Source: Callipepla californica brunnescens (Eukaryota; Chordata; Aves; Galliformes; Odontophoridae). Taken from it: a DNA stretch of 64,000 bases. A program made the translations under genes and the position numbers. Shown piece after piece: positions 27,255 to 38,367 of the stretch. The notes under the pieces are model-generated. The model was not told the DNA's origin. It searched no databases and saw only the letters and a program-made list of their open reading frames with translations. The DNA lies in the NCBI GenBank assembly GCA_023055505.1, contig JALIRH010000149.1, positions 546,501-610,500 on the forward strand, given 5' to 3'. The first letter of the stretch is position 1. The number at the start of each line of letters is the position of its first letter.

Positions 27255-29621
27255 TTAATCTTTTATATATGTATTAAAAAAAAACAACAGTTTGTGACTA
27301 TGTATGAATTCTTTCCATACCACTGTAATCAGTCATTAATCTAAATAGCCTAAAGTCTTATTAGTTTATTTTGAGATACAAATCTCAAAATTTTACTCCA
27401 GAATAAACAACATAGTTTTAAATTTAGCTGCTACCCAGTTGCATTATTCAGTCCTTTCTGGCCAGCAATCATTTGTTCAGTTCTTTACAGCGATATCTGA
27501 GTTCCCATACCAGACATGAATATAATTCAGTTCACTTTTATTTCTTTCCAGCTAGATTCCTGCTGTTCTCTCCCCTAACAGTTCTTTTCTGCTTTGTTAC
27601 CCAAGCAATACTTTGAAATCTGCTTAGAGAAAACAAAGTCAATTGGTCTGAAAATGATTCTTAGTTTGCTTTGTGCTGCAGGTAAGACCAGAAAGTTTAA
27701 TTACTAGACTGTCAAACTGCCAAATTAGAAGTCTGGGAGAGCACACAACAGGAAAATAATTCTACCGTTCTAACCTTTCAGCCTCAAATTTTATCATTTT
27801 TACTTCCACCGCACCCTCATTCCTCTTCTCCTAGAACATTACAACCTATTCCATTCCTGACAGTTTCAGAAAATTCTGCAAAAGAAAATAGCACCTGTAT
27901 ATCTGGGCTAATGATGTCAGCAACTGACATGTATTATTACATCAGTTATCAAAGATGATTTACGGGAAATACAAATAAAAGAAATTCAGAAATGAAGTTA
28001 CTTTCTCTTTTAAATAGGTTACAGTTTGCAAAACAGACCAAACACAATTTTGATTGTTTGATCGATTGGTTTTTGATTGAGTTCATGCACTAATAATCAT
28101 CACCCTATGGTACTGAAAATTATCCATGACTGAAGATAACCATAACTTTTTCATTATTTTCCTCCTCTTCTGTGGGTGACAGTTCATTACTGGAAGCTTA
28201 CTCCCATTTTACTCTTTGCTTCACAATTCAGATTCTTGGCACACCATGTTGAATTTTACGGTTAAGGGTAGAGAAAATCATTAACAGCTGTCTGTTTTTT
28301 AGGTGTGCATTGTGCTTAGAAAACAATCATCTTGGTGTTGCTTCAACCCAAAATGAAATGTTCCCAAGGCTCTGGCCTAAATATACCAATTATCTTAACC
28401 AATTTTCTTCTTCCTTTACTATTTTGAATGTGTGCTTGACACTTCACAGATGGTGTTGTCCAAACACTGATGCCTGGAGCCAAAATGAGTCTGAATTAGC
28501 AGTCAGCAGATACTGCCCCAATGGGAGCATTAGTTTAATTTTCCATCATTGTACTCTTTCTTCAGAAAAATAGACTTTAATTTCCAATCAAGGTAATATC
28601 CACTGGAAAGAATTTGAATTAATGGTAGTAAACATCTGGACTGGTGAGCTTGGAATGGTTAGATATAGATCTTTTGAGCTTATATTTTGAAATAAACTGA
28701 GCTCCACCAACAGCACATTTTTAGAGAGACTTTCTTGCTCTGGTGAACTGCAGCCTCTGTTTCTAAGTAGGGATAAAGCAGAACTTCTACCTACTATCTA
28801 TAAATCACCATTCAGACTCCTGAATGGTTGCTGAGAAGTCTATTTGGATTTACTTATCCAGGATTCATCTATTTTATTGTTCAACATTATTAAAGGTTTT
28901 CCAGCTTGTCTTTTCTCCTGTGTTCAGTGGAGCTTTCAGGTTCAGAGTTCTCTACTTCTTTGTTCCAGAGCAGATATGAGGAAGAGGTAAAGTTACCTGG
29001 GGTTTTTCTAATTTGTGTGATTTGTCAAGAAACATTGCACAGGATGGCAGCAGGACACTGCCTGCCTGTACTATGGCTACAGCCACTAAGGAATTAAACC
29101 TTTTTGGAGACTGGTTAAATCAGATCTGTGCCTGCTGGAGAATTAGAAGTTGTAGAAATCTAGCAAGATTTGTAGCTAATATCTGCTGCCTTGACACAAT
29201 TGAGAAAGTGAAAAAATGACTTTCTCAGTCAATGAAATAGGGTCCCATCTTCATTTTTTTTTCTTGTTGGCACCAGGTAAATCTTGCTTAGAATAAAAAT
29301 TAAAGGATGGACTGTGTAGTTTTATTTGAAATTATTAGTTCTGCCGGAATTATCTGGGATGTAAAAGTGAACCTGTCTCTATGGTTCTCATATCACCTGG
29401 AGTTATGAAGATTCTTCATCTGAAACTTAAATGCTTGAGGTACATGACCCAGAAAATAAATTCGGGTCACACATTTCTTTTAAGATATCTATGAAAAGTT
29501 AAAATTAGAGGAGCCTTTTGAACAACTAAGAATGGTGAAATGTCTTCTCATTTGAACATATTGACTCTCCGTTACCCTGAATGCATGAAGATGCTTACAG
29601 GTATCTCATATAGAAGTGTGT
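27255..29621. other. Unique sequence up to the LTR, no gene seen
   Basis: No gene or classifiable repeat was recognised. Open frames at 28,310-28,573 and 28,906-29,219 are short and unrecognised. Confidence 0.55.
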
Positions 29622-29626
29622 ACTGT
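29622..29626. repeat. Left target-site duplication of solo LTR (ACTGT)
   Basis: ACTGT directly precedes the TGTAAGAGAC start of the LTR and is repeated exactly after its CGTGACA end (30,556-30,560). A 5-bp duplication is the expected footprint of retroviral integrase. Confidence 0.85.
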
Positions 29627-29795
29627 TGTAAGAGACTATTTTAATATGCATTGACTCAAAGTTTGCTGATGAACATGTCCGAACATGTCCAAGCTAGTCC
29701 TGGGCAAGGGTTGTGAAATCCTTTGTCTAAGAGACAAGCAGATGGGCATTTCCTGGCAAAAGGAAAGAGACATAAGCTGCAGCTCAATGGCTGCT

Positions 29796-29955
29796 CAATG
29801 GCCGCTGAACACTCTTTTGTTTGGTACTCATCTCTGTGGGGAGATAGCCATCTTAGGAGATGCTTGCCTGGCACACTAGCAAGGGGGCAGCAATGGCCGA
29901 TGAACACTCTTTTGTTTGGTACTCATCTCCGTGGGGAGACAGCCATCTCAGGAGA
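29796..29955 (+). repeat. Two-copy 65-bp direct repeat in LTR U3
   Basis: The unit starts CAATGGCCG and ends AGGAGA, and contains ACTCTTTTGTTTGGTACTC. It occurs at 29,796-29,860 and 29,891-29,955 with only a few substitutions (for example CTGTGGGG versus CCGTGGGG). A 30-bp spacer separates the copies. Duplicated segments in U3 often correspond to retroviral enhancer repeats; that role here is inference. Confidence 0.9.
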
Positions 29956-30448
29956 AAATAGGGGTCCTGCAGCCACGAAGTTGAGGATTTTCTCCGGGGA
30001 TTTTGACTGTTGCTTCCTGGAGTTTCTCTTTGGAGAAACTACTCGAGCTGATCACTGCTGCTGCCTGAAGAGGCCTTCTCTTAGGAGAGTCCTCATGAGC
30101 TGATCACTGTTCGCTGCTGCCCCTCTCGGGGTTGACCCCTTGCTGCTTCTCCGGTGCTGGCTGCTGCTGTTCCTGTGCTGACCCGGTGCCGCTTCTCCAG
30201 GACAACTGCTTGCTGCTCAAGGCTGCCCGCTGCTGCTGCTCTCCCCGCTTCTGCCATTCCCTGCTCTTCTGCCTCGGACCGTCGGAGCCGTTTGCAACCG
30301 GACCGCCCCTAGGATCCTGGATGGTGACTTTCCCTGCGTTGTACAAACCCTTGCTTCTTTCCTATCTTTCCTATCGCTCGCCTTCCCTTCGCCATCACCC
30401 TTAACAGTGTCCGCCTTCCCCTTCCCCTTGTCTCAGGTCAATATTGGT

Positions 30449-30454
30449 AATAAA
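30449..30454 (+). promoter_or_regulatory. AATAAA polyadenylation signal in the solo LTR
   Basis: A canonical AATAAA hexamer lies within the LTR, about 100 bp before its 3' boundary, where the R/U5 junction region of retroviral LTRs is expected. It could still act as a cryptic poly(A) site for sense transcripts. Confidence 0.7.
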
Positions 30455-30555
30455 CTGGTCGGACCAACATTTGAACCGTTGCTTCTTAATCTCACGCTGG
30501 GTATACATATAATCTTAAAGAACCTCGTCTCCCTCCTCTATATTGGAGCGTGACA

Positions 30556-30560
30556 ACTGT
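30556..30560. repeat. Right target-site duplication of solo LTR (ACTGT)
   Basis: This is an exact copy of the ACTGT found just before the LTR start; see the left duplication at 29,622-29,626. Confidence 0.85.
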
Positions 30561-33011
30561 ATACAATGTCTAAAGGGTTCATATGATCTGTAAAGAAACT
30601 TACACAGAAACTGATGGTAAATGTGTTGCTAAGCTTTTCTAATGATTGGAAAAAACAATGCTGACTTCTCCTGGTTTTATGATTTTTATTATCAGTATTT
30701 CTATCATACACCGGAAGTTAAAGATTTAACACTCTATTTCTGTAGATTGTTGATATTTTATGAATTTAAGAAAAGAAGGTTATTTATTAAAGAAAAGGAA
30801 AGATTTGTAAGCAAGCTATCAAAGTCAGTATTGGAGAAAAATACTGAACTAGTTGGGAAAGAAGACATACACTGAAATATATATATTTTTAATGCAAAGT
30901 ATTGTCAGATATATTTTGTATTGGTAATAGATTTGCAGAATTTGAATAGAATTTTCAGAATTGCTCCTTTAAATATATTTACGTATTCCAAATTTATAAT
31001 AAGAATTCTGTGTAACTGTATAAAAAACGAGTCACTAGATTTCTTTCATGAAATGAATTATTCATAGGAAATAGAACAGTGAATATGGTGTAGGGTCTAA
31101 TGTGAGACTTGATAAATCAGAGTGAAGACTTAGTCTTACCGTGTTATATCCCCACTTAGTGCTTTGTCTAAGAGATCAAACAAGTCAACTACACATTGTA
31201 GAAACTGAATCTCATGCTTCTTTTTTTTGCAAATGTAAATCAGAGAAAAGGGTAGAAACAAATGCTATTTAAATAAATAAATAATGATCAAGGTGATGTA
31301 ACAAGCACTGCTTCCAGCCTGGTTGAATTTTGTCAACTATTAATTCAGTTGCAGAACTTTGAGATCAGATAGGTTTAACTATGTTCAAAAATATATCTAG
31401 AAATCTAAGATTCCAAACTGTGTTATTTTATTGCAATTTGTTTCATGCACTGACTCAAGAATAGTATTAATATGAGTTGTTAACTGGTAATCTGGTGAAG
31501 AAAATGCTTTACTCTACATCTTCTGTCTCAGTCATGCATAGGGGAAAATCAGAGGAGGATGTATCAGTGAACTTTTAAAATAATCGTGAGTGAAATTAAG
31601 TCCTTAGATTAACATGACAAGAACAAATGATATTCCTTCCTTACATCTTGTTAAAATGTCAGTAGTCATGGCAATGTTTCTCACTGCCTACAGTTGGAAC
31701 TGATGTTTGAGATTACAAATTCAACAAAACTTTGGAAAGAAAATTCTTCTTTCAGAAGAATAAATGTAAACATTAAACCTTACATTTTCTTAAGTCCTAA
31801 TAATGATTTACAATTTTTGTACTAAACAAATATAATTTATAAGATAACAGTGCAATCACCAATTAAGGGAAAAAAAATCATGAAAAATTATGTTGGGGCC
31901 TACTTCTTTAGTGCATTCTGGCCCAGGCCTAAGCTGATTCACAGCATTTTACAGCTGTTCTGAATGTGACAGTACAAAATATACAAAAGTTCAAAGAACA
32001 GCTGTATGTTTGTGATCAGATCTAGCAGTGTGATAATGGCAACAATCAAAGCAAATGAAGTTAATATATTTTGCAGGAGTTGCTCACACTCTTGAAACAT
32101 CAGACCACAAGTAAATAGCTGTGATAAACTTGCTATAATAAGGAATATCCACAATGGTTAGATTTCTGTAAACAGTGGAGTGAATGGAAGAGAGTAAAGT
32201 TAACAAATGTTCTACATTAAAGCTTCAGATCAATAACATTTTTAAGAGATTATCAAACAAAGCATTCGTGTTGAAAATATCAGCCTCAACTAGTGTATTT
32301 ATATAGAAATGCCATTGCAGATCCAAAGTTCCTATTGTTCCTAAATGTTTATATTGGACTGTAATGAGAAGATGATACGTAGAAACTGAAATTGGTTGCA
32401 GATGAACTTAGAGGGAATAGAAGTTTTTCACTGATCCAGTAATATTCCTTTTCTGTTTTGCAGTGTGAAAGTCTTCAAAAACTGGAACAGTCCTCCTACT
32501 TAGCACTCATAAGAAGAAAGAGAAATACTTCCTTGTAAAGGTTGCATGGCTCTTAATGAAAAGCTGAAGCATAGATGATACATGTCCTCACTGGCTACCA
32601 GCTGCAACAATGTAATATTGGCAGATTACTGAAGTATTGCTGTTTCAAACTTCAGAATGAAAATGCTTTCCAGCTGTTGAAAACAGCTGATGGAATAAGA
32701 TTAATTAGAAGCAGAGAATAGTGTCAGATTCCCAGGACAAATAGTGATGAGATGATCTTAATATGGGGTTATTTCCATGTCTGTATGAATTTGAACACCA
32801 CCTGAAAACACTACCTATATAATATTAACTTTGTTCATCGTACAGAGACAGAACTATAAACTATATGTGGAATCATTTGCAGTGGAATTTGGTTCCAGAT
32901 TTAGACACGTGGTGTCTATCATAGATATCTCCATATATGACCAAGATTTTTAAACTCTCCTTACAGTCAATTCAGATCTTGTGATACAGTTAGAGAAGCC
33001 TACATAACAAT
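30561..33011. other. Unique AT-rich sequence, no gene seen
   Basis: No gene or classifiable repeat was recognised. A short AAAT run lies near 31,267-31,280. Open frames are all under 80 codons and unrecognised. Confidence 0.55.
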
Positions 33012-33086
33012 AAAGTTGTGAAGGTTGGCACCGGGGGCTTGAATCTAAATGAGCTTTGAGGTCCTTTTCAACCCAGGCCATTTCAA
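33012..33086 (+). mobile_element. CR1 LINE 3'-end fragment
   Basis: The words GAAGGTTGGCACCGGGGGCT, GAGCTTTGAGGTCCTTTTC and AACCCAGGCCATTTC match the 3' end of an avian CR1 in plus orientation. Where the octamer tail should follow, there is instead a long pentanucleotide repeat beginning GATAG. The fragment is about 75 bp and carries no coding sequence. Confidence 0.85.
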
Positions 33087-33166
33087 GATAGGATAAGATA
33101 GGAGGGGATAGGATAGGATAGGAGGGGAAGAGATGGGATGGGATGGGAGGGGAGGGGAGGGGATAG
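33087..33166 (+). repeat. 16-unit GATAG/GAGGG/GATGG pentanucleotide repeat
   Basis: This is exactly 80 bp, dividing without any indel into sixteen 5-mers starting with GA. The left half is mainly GATAG, followed by a block of three GATGG and then three GAGGG. It directly follows a CR1 3' end, so it probably grew from the CR1 tail. The right part (33,135-33,162) has six runs of three or four Gs separated by one or two bases, a strong G-quadruplex pattern on the plus strand. Confidence 0.95.
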
Positions 33167-34477
33167 TATATGGTAGGATCCATTGTCCGACCTTACGTCC
33201 AAGATTTCTTCTCTATTTAATACCAAAAGCTTACTAGCTGATGTGAGATACTAATGATATTTCTTCTCCAGGAGCTATTACACAAGAGACAAGGCAAAAG
33301 GCAGTAACTGAGAAAGAAACAAGTTCTAACAAATTGGGTTGCTTAGACTACATAAATGTATATTTCTCCACAAAACCCAGTTTAAAATTTTTGAATGATA
33401 AACCATTTGAATACTTAATATTAGTATTTCTAATATTCCAATATTGTTTTTCTATTTTTCTCAGGTTTTTCAAATATAATGCCATTTAATCAAATAATGG
33501 ATAAATAAAGGAGTATTCCTGACTGAAGTTATGTTGATTCATCATCATTCCTCTCCATTTTTATGTAGATGATATCACTAACTTTAGATTAGTGAGTAGG
33601 CACTCACTGTTTCTTGTTACAAAGGTATATAACTTTTTCAAGATGATGAAGAATAAGATTCAGAAAATTGCTATGTCTAAAAAATCTGTGTTAATTTCCT
33701 TAATTAAATTCTGTCTGTCTTTAGAAGGATACAGTATCCCTTTATTTACAGAGTAGGATGTTCATTCAGCTCTTTTTTTCCTTGAGCTTGTCAGAAGCTG
33801 TTAATATTGATAGATTTTGACATTTTTCCCAGACTGCATCAAACCACAAACCTGAGAGTAGAATGTGTCCATTAATAATGTAATAACCTGTTGCAATACT
33901 TATTTTTTTTTCCACATCGGCACTGTCACTGTTGATAATGGTGTGATTTTCACCTTTACTCAAAGAGACGAAACTTTTTACTTTATATGCCATAGTTCCT
34001 AAAATGTCTCAGAACCATAATTAGTCAGAAGTTCCATTTTTAAATTCTGGCTATTTGAAAATGTCAGAATGCATAAGTATACCTGAGCTGAGATTTGGCC
34101 AAAAGGCAAATGTTTTGTCTGAGGAACAGACATGAAAGTCTTAATTCAGCACAGTATATAAACACATGCTTAATGCGCAGAAGAATATGAAAGCCATTGA
34201 CATCAGCTGAAATGCTTTCACAAAAACTAGGTATATAAAATACATTTGTGACTAAATCTTAAGTTTCTACTCATGCTGTGTTTGAGGAAAGCCAAGAAGG
34301 CCAATATTCCCCTTTCATCTACTCTAGCAAACTTTGACTCTCGCATTGTAGTTGAAATATGAAAACTATATGGAACTCAGTTTCTAGGACAGTTTCAATA
34401 CCACTGTGCAGCATTTTTTGAAAGAATTAGAAATATACATATACGGCAAAAATGCAGTCCAGATAAGTTGTAATGGT

Positions 34478-34485
<8 letters not shown>
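33167..34485. other. Unique AT-rich sequence, no gene seen
   Basis: Nothing recognisable was found; short frames only. Confidence 0.55.

Positions 34486-34508
<23 letters not shown>
34486..34508 (+). repeat. Poly(A) run of 23 bases
   Basis: This is an uninterrupted A run. Sequence upstream does not resemble a known gene or LINE and no flanking target-site duplication was found, so it is treated as a mononucleotide repeat rather than proof of a retrocopy. Confidence 0.9.
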
Positions 34509-36127
34509 GGCACTCCAAGAGTGTTTGTTATGCTGGATCAAAAATATCAGTGCTTAACATGGTCATGCAGTAGGAGGCAGTTGAGTGACTTTTTTCTGTC
34601 CCCTAACAGTTTATTTTTTCCCTGTTGATACCTATTGGAAACATGCACAGACCATTGGTAATCTACTATGGTCTGTTGTGTCCAAACCTAGAAATATTTT
34701 CTTATTTTATTATATCATTTTTTATAAACAAAACTAAACAAAACAATTTCTGTAGTCTGAAGGATTTCATATCTCTGTGTTATTTATTTCAATTTCCACA
34801 GATTTTCATCTGACCTTGGTTACAGCTGTATCTCTATAAATTTACAATAAATTACTTGCAAATAATTTTAGTGAAATACTTGTCAGCATTGTTCTTGTCT
34901 GAGTACACCATCTGGACACATTGGAAGTAAATCTAAAATCAGGTAACTCCTCCTGTAGTATGCAAAAAAAGCCTTAAAGTTTTTTTGTTTTGTTTTTTTT
35001 TCCAAAATTCTATTCCTTTCAGACTACTATCTCTCAATGTGATTTACTGGAGTTCTGTCATTATAATGTCAGCTTATATAACCACACTTTTGTTCATTTT
35101 CAGCTATAGGTATTACTCAGGCTGGCTGGTAATGTACTTCATGGAGTTTCTTTTTATATCAATATAAAAACACGTTTTATTTTTTTTTTCCGGTTTCTAC
35201 TGACTGAGCATCTGTCTCATACAAATAACTTTTTTAAAAACCTATCCAAAGCACTACTATATTTTTGGGGAGATAAGAATTTTCCTCTTCATACTGTGAC
35301 ATTTTATATGGTTTTATAATTCAGACTTTCTAGAAGAAATTAGAGAGATACTTACAAGTATATAGAAATACTTGACTTATTCAGTGTTACAGCATTTGTT
35401 TAAATATTTTGTATTTGTTTTTGCAGTGCTACTTACATCCAATCCATGCATCTTTCAGCATATTCCTGTGCTAATTTTTAGTAGTGATATGCAAACTTCG
35501 CTTTAAAAATCTCTGTAATGAAAACTGTACTGTTATTGCCATACATGTTAGTGAGAGATGCATAAGAACATATTTGTTTCAAGATTTCCTTGCTTGCCTC
35601 CATAGGCTCAGAAATGGAACATACAAAGTAGCATCTTTATTTCATTCACTTCTGCAGGCACCATTTTCTCATCTCATGAAAACCAAATTTTCCCCCAGAT
35701 CATCAGTGTGTAAGGGTAGATCAACTCATTTGAGAAATTCTGTGAAGCATCAATTTAAAGGTCTTCGTTATTTTGCCCTTTGTTGTTCTTCTTTTGTTTT
35801 AGACCCAAAGTGATTTAATCTTAATTTCTATTGAAAAAAATCAAACAAACATAATTCATTATGTATGTATGTGCTGTAAACATTTGGATAATGTGCCTTT
35901 AAGAGTCAATCAAGAGTATCCATCACAATCAAGTCATTTTAGGGATAATTACATTGCTTGTTCACTGTGAACCCAATGATTGTAATATTATGAGTTCAAT
36001 AACTCCACAAATCTGAACCTTGTTTTACAACTGCATTTTTCATAAAAGCAAGTACATGACATTCAAGAGGACTGCACAGCTGATAGCTTCTGCAGGACCA
36101 ATAAAATACAAGTGTGTGCTTTAAATG
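34509..36127. other. Unique AT-rich sequence, no gene seen
   Basis: No supported gene or repeat. The frame at 35,484-35,813 on the plus strand (109 codons) is unrecognised. Confidence 0.55.
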
Positions 36128-36209
36128 TGGTTGGTTTTTTTTTGTTTGTTTGTTGTTTTTCTTTGTTTCTTTGGTTGGTAGTTGTTTTTGTTTTTTTTTT
36201 TTTTTTTTT
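36128..36209 (+). repeat. G/T-rich low-complexity tract ending in T19
   Basis: Almost pure G/T sequence with TTTG and TTGG units and a few C, ending in an uninterrupted run of 19 T (36,191-36,209). It is a degenerate simple repeat. Confidence 0.9.
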
Positions 36210-36249
36210 GCATGTCAGTATTAAGACTTAGAAAACCTGGTCTCATTTT

Positions 36250-37140
36250 ACCACTCAGTTTTGTGTAACAGCCAGGATGAGCACTCTCAGCATGCTCTTT
36301 GAAATTGTACTACTCTGTCTTCATAGTACCTTGATAAGATTACAGAGAGGCTGCACTCTGATGTCAAGGGGAATTTGCATATTAGCTAAGAAACAGCAAC
36401 ACCTTAATAGTGTGAAGAGAAATAGACACTATGATGTATTTCCTCTTGTATAAATAGTGACATCTCAAGTTGCCATTAGTATTCCCTAATATGCAACTAA
36501 GCTAAAGGTTATCTTCTGCTGCAGATTTAATGGATTGCATTAGAATTACAGCAAATGACCCCTGCAGCTCCTTTAAACTTGATCGATCACAATGTAATTG
36601 TCAAGGAGGGCTAGCAATTAATTTTCATTAGTCAGGGAAGTCATTAATGCTTGCTGCTAGGGAAAATGACTATTAGATTGAAGGAGAAGGGATTCCATCA
36701 TCTTTTACAAAAAAAGTTGGCCTAATTTGTTAGTTCCATATGTGCAGAAAAACATTATTGCAGCTCCATGTGCTATTCCTGCTGTGATGCACTGGCTTGA
36801 ATGAAGAGTAGAATATGGACCTCTTCATACTGAAAGAGATGGCATTTATTATAAAAGTCCTAATGGGAATATTATTTTTGGACTGTTCATCTTTTTGTTT
36901 TTTACCTATTGTCTTTAAGGTTATGCGAGAATTTAATGCTACAGTGAAAGACATGTTTCCTCTCATCAAAGTGTGTTTGTTTTTCCTGTGACTCACAGTA
37001 CATTTTACTGAATAAAAGAGAGGAATTGAAGGATGCAGGATCATTCAGCTGCCTTAGTAAATAATAAACTGCTAGCAATGATAATTAGATGCAATATTGC
37101 TGCTTGACATCACAATATAACAGTATTATATCATCCCATT
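36250..37140. promoter_or_regulatory. Candidate conserved noncoding/enhancer-like element
   Basis: This stretch has no repeats and no recognisable coding sequence. It does show a dense mix of homeodomain-type cores (TAATTA-like sites around 36,615-36,650 and AATAATTAG-like near 37,080), a TGATCGATCA palindrome near 36,583, and evenly mixed base composition without homopolymer runs between 36,470 and 36,720. Deeply conserved vertebrate developmental enhancers look like this. The assignment is a judgement from sequence texture only; no alignment was available. The minus-strand frame 36,730-37,044 inside it is unrecognised. Confidence 0.3.
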
Positions 37141-37650
37141 TCATCTGAGAAATTTTAAAAACGTTTTCAAATGACTTTACCCCAAAAGGTCCTAATCAAA
37201 TACAGAAATCAAATTGAAACACAAAAACAAATACCTTAGACTTCAATATATATCATTTTGTTCAGTTTCTATTCCCATTTAATTAGTTGGTATTATTTTC
37301 CTATATCCTTGGTGTTGGGATATACTTTCCTGAGCTACCCTTTTTTAACCTAAGAGAATATATAATAATATAATCTTTAATATCTTCATAATGTGATTTT
37401 AATGAATTTGTGTAGAAGAATACAAAGTAAGGTAATCCTTATTCAGTCTCTCTGTAAAACTAATTTTCAGTTATGTTTTATGTACCTAATAAACTAAGTA
37501 TATACAGCCATTCTTTCTAAAGTGAATGCTAGAAAGAAGTTGCCTTTGTTTTCACAAATAATCTTAGTTTAGGTTAATGAATTAGGTAACTATGAAGTAG
37601 TGCTAAGTGTTTTCAGAAACAATTTATGTTTTTCTTTGGCTAAAAGAATT
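37141..37650. other. Unique AT-rich sequence, no gene seen
   Basis: Nothing recognisable was found before the large CR1 block begins at 37,651. Confidence 0.55.
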
Positions 37651-37814
37651 TCATAGAATGATAGAATATTAAAGGTTGGAAAAAGACCTCTAAAATCTCA
37701 AAGTCCAAACATCCACCTACCACCAATATTGCCCATTACACCAAGTCCCTAAGTACTACATCTAAACATTTCTTGAATATATTCAGGACCACCCTCAGCC
37801 ACTTACTGGGTACC

Positions 37815-38057
37815 CTATTCTGATGCCTCATCACTCTTATATCCAATATCAATCTCCCCTGGTACAACTTGAGGGAGTACAACTCTGTCTTCTCCTATCA
37901 CTGTTAGCTGGGAGGAGAGTCTGATTCTTACCTCATCAAAACTTCCTTTCAGGTAGTTGTAGAGAGTGATAAGGGTTCCCCTGAGCCTCCTTTTCTCAAG
38001 ACTGAACAATCCCAGGTCTCTCAGCTCCTCATAAGACTTGTGCTCCAAAACCCTCAC
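37815..38057 (-). pseudogene. CR1 ORF2 C-terminal remnant
   Basis: An 80-codon open stretch on the minus strand containing [19 protein letters not shown] and [10 protein letters not shown], matching the region after the RT palm in avian CR1 ORF2. It is a surviving open piece of a dead LINE gene, not an independent gene. The start Met is incidental. Confidence 0.85.
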
Positions 38058-38151
38058 CAGCTGAGTTGCCTTTCTCTGAACATGCTCTAGGGCTCGATAT
38101 CTTTCTTATAGTGAGGGGCCCAAGACTGAACAGAGTACTCAAGGTGTGGCC

Positions 38152-38367
38152 TCACCAGAGCTGACTGCAACTCACTTCCTTGCTCCTACTAGCAACTTCT
38201 TGGTCACCTAGGCATACTACCGATTCTTGATCAGCTGAGCACACCAACACTGACAGATCCCTTTCCTTCATGCAGCTTTCCATCCAATCTGCACCAAGGC
38301 TGTAGAGTTGCCTGGAGTTGGTGTGACCAAAGTGCAGCATTCGACATTTGGTCTTGTTGAACTTCAT
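38152..38367 (-). pseudogene. CR1 ORF2 reverse transcriptase remnant (thumb-side)
   Basis: A 71-codon open stretch beginning MKFNKTKCRMLHFG and including YSLGADWMESCMKERDLSVL. In CR1 ORF2 this block directly follows the catalytic FADD segment. It is interrupted on both sides by stops or frame changes and belongs to the surrounding CR1 copy. Confidence 0.88.

Larger units (their letters stand above)
29627..30555 (+). mobile_element. Solo LTR of an endogenous retrovirus
   Basis: This 929-bp element begins TGTAAG and ends GTGACA, so it has the TG...CA ends typical of LTRs, and it is bracketed by a perfect 5-bp direct repeat, ACTGT. A polyadenylation signal AATAAA sits at 30,449-30,454, about 100 bp before the right end, which fixes plus orientation. 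The left part (U3-like) contains a 65-bp segment repeated 95 bp apart (29,796-29,860 and 29,891-29,955). From about 30,100 to 30,430 the sequence becomes strikingly GC-rich and full of GCTGCT words, unlike the AT-rich surroundings. There is no gag, pol or env sequence on either side, so the provirus was lost by LTR-LTR recombination. Open frames inside it are incidental. A 5-bp duplication is common in class III (ERV-L-like) elements, but the family is not established. Confidence 0.9.

Noticed and set aside
30104..30404. Overlapping open frames on both strands (about 80-90 codons), Cys/Leu/Ser-rich or Gln/Ser-rich
   Set aside because: They lie wholly inside the GC-rich part of the solo LTR and come from its GCTGCT-type repeats; LTRs do not encode such proteins.
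34380..34508. Possible retrocopy ending in the A23 run
   Set aside because: Upstream sequence matches no known gene or LINE and no target-site duplication was found.
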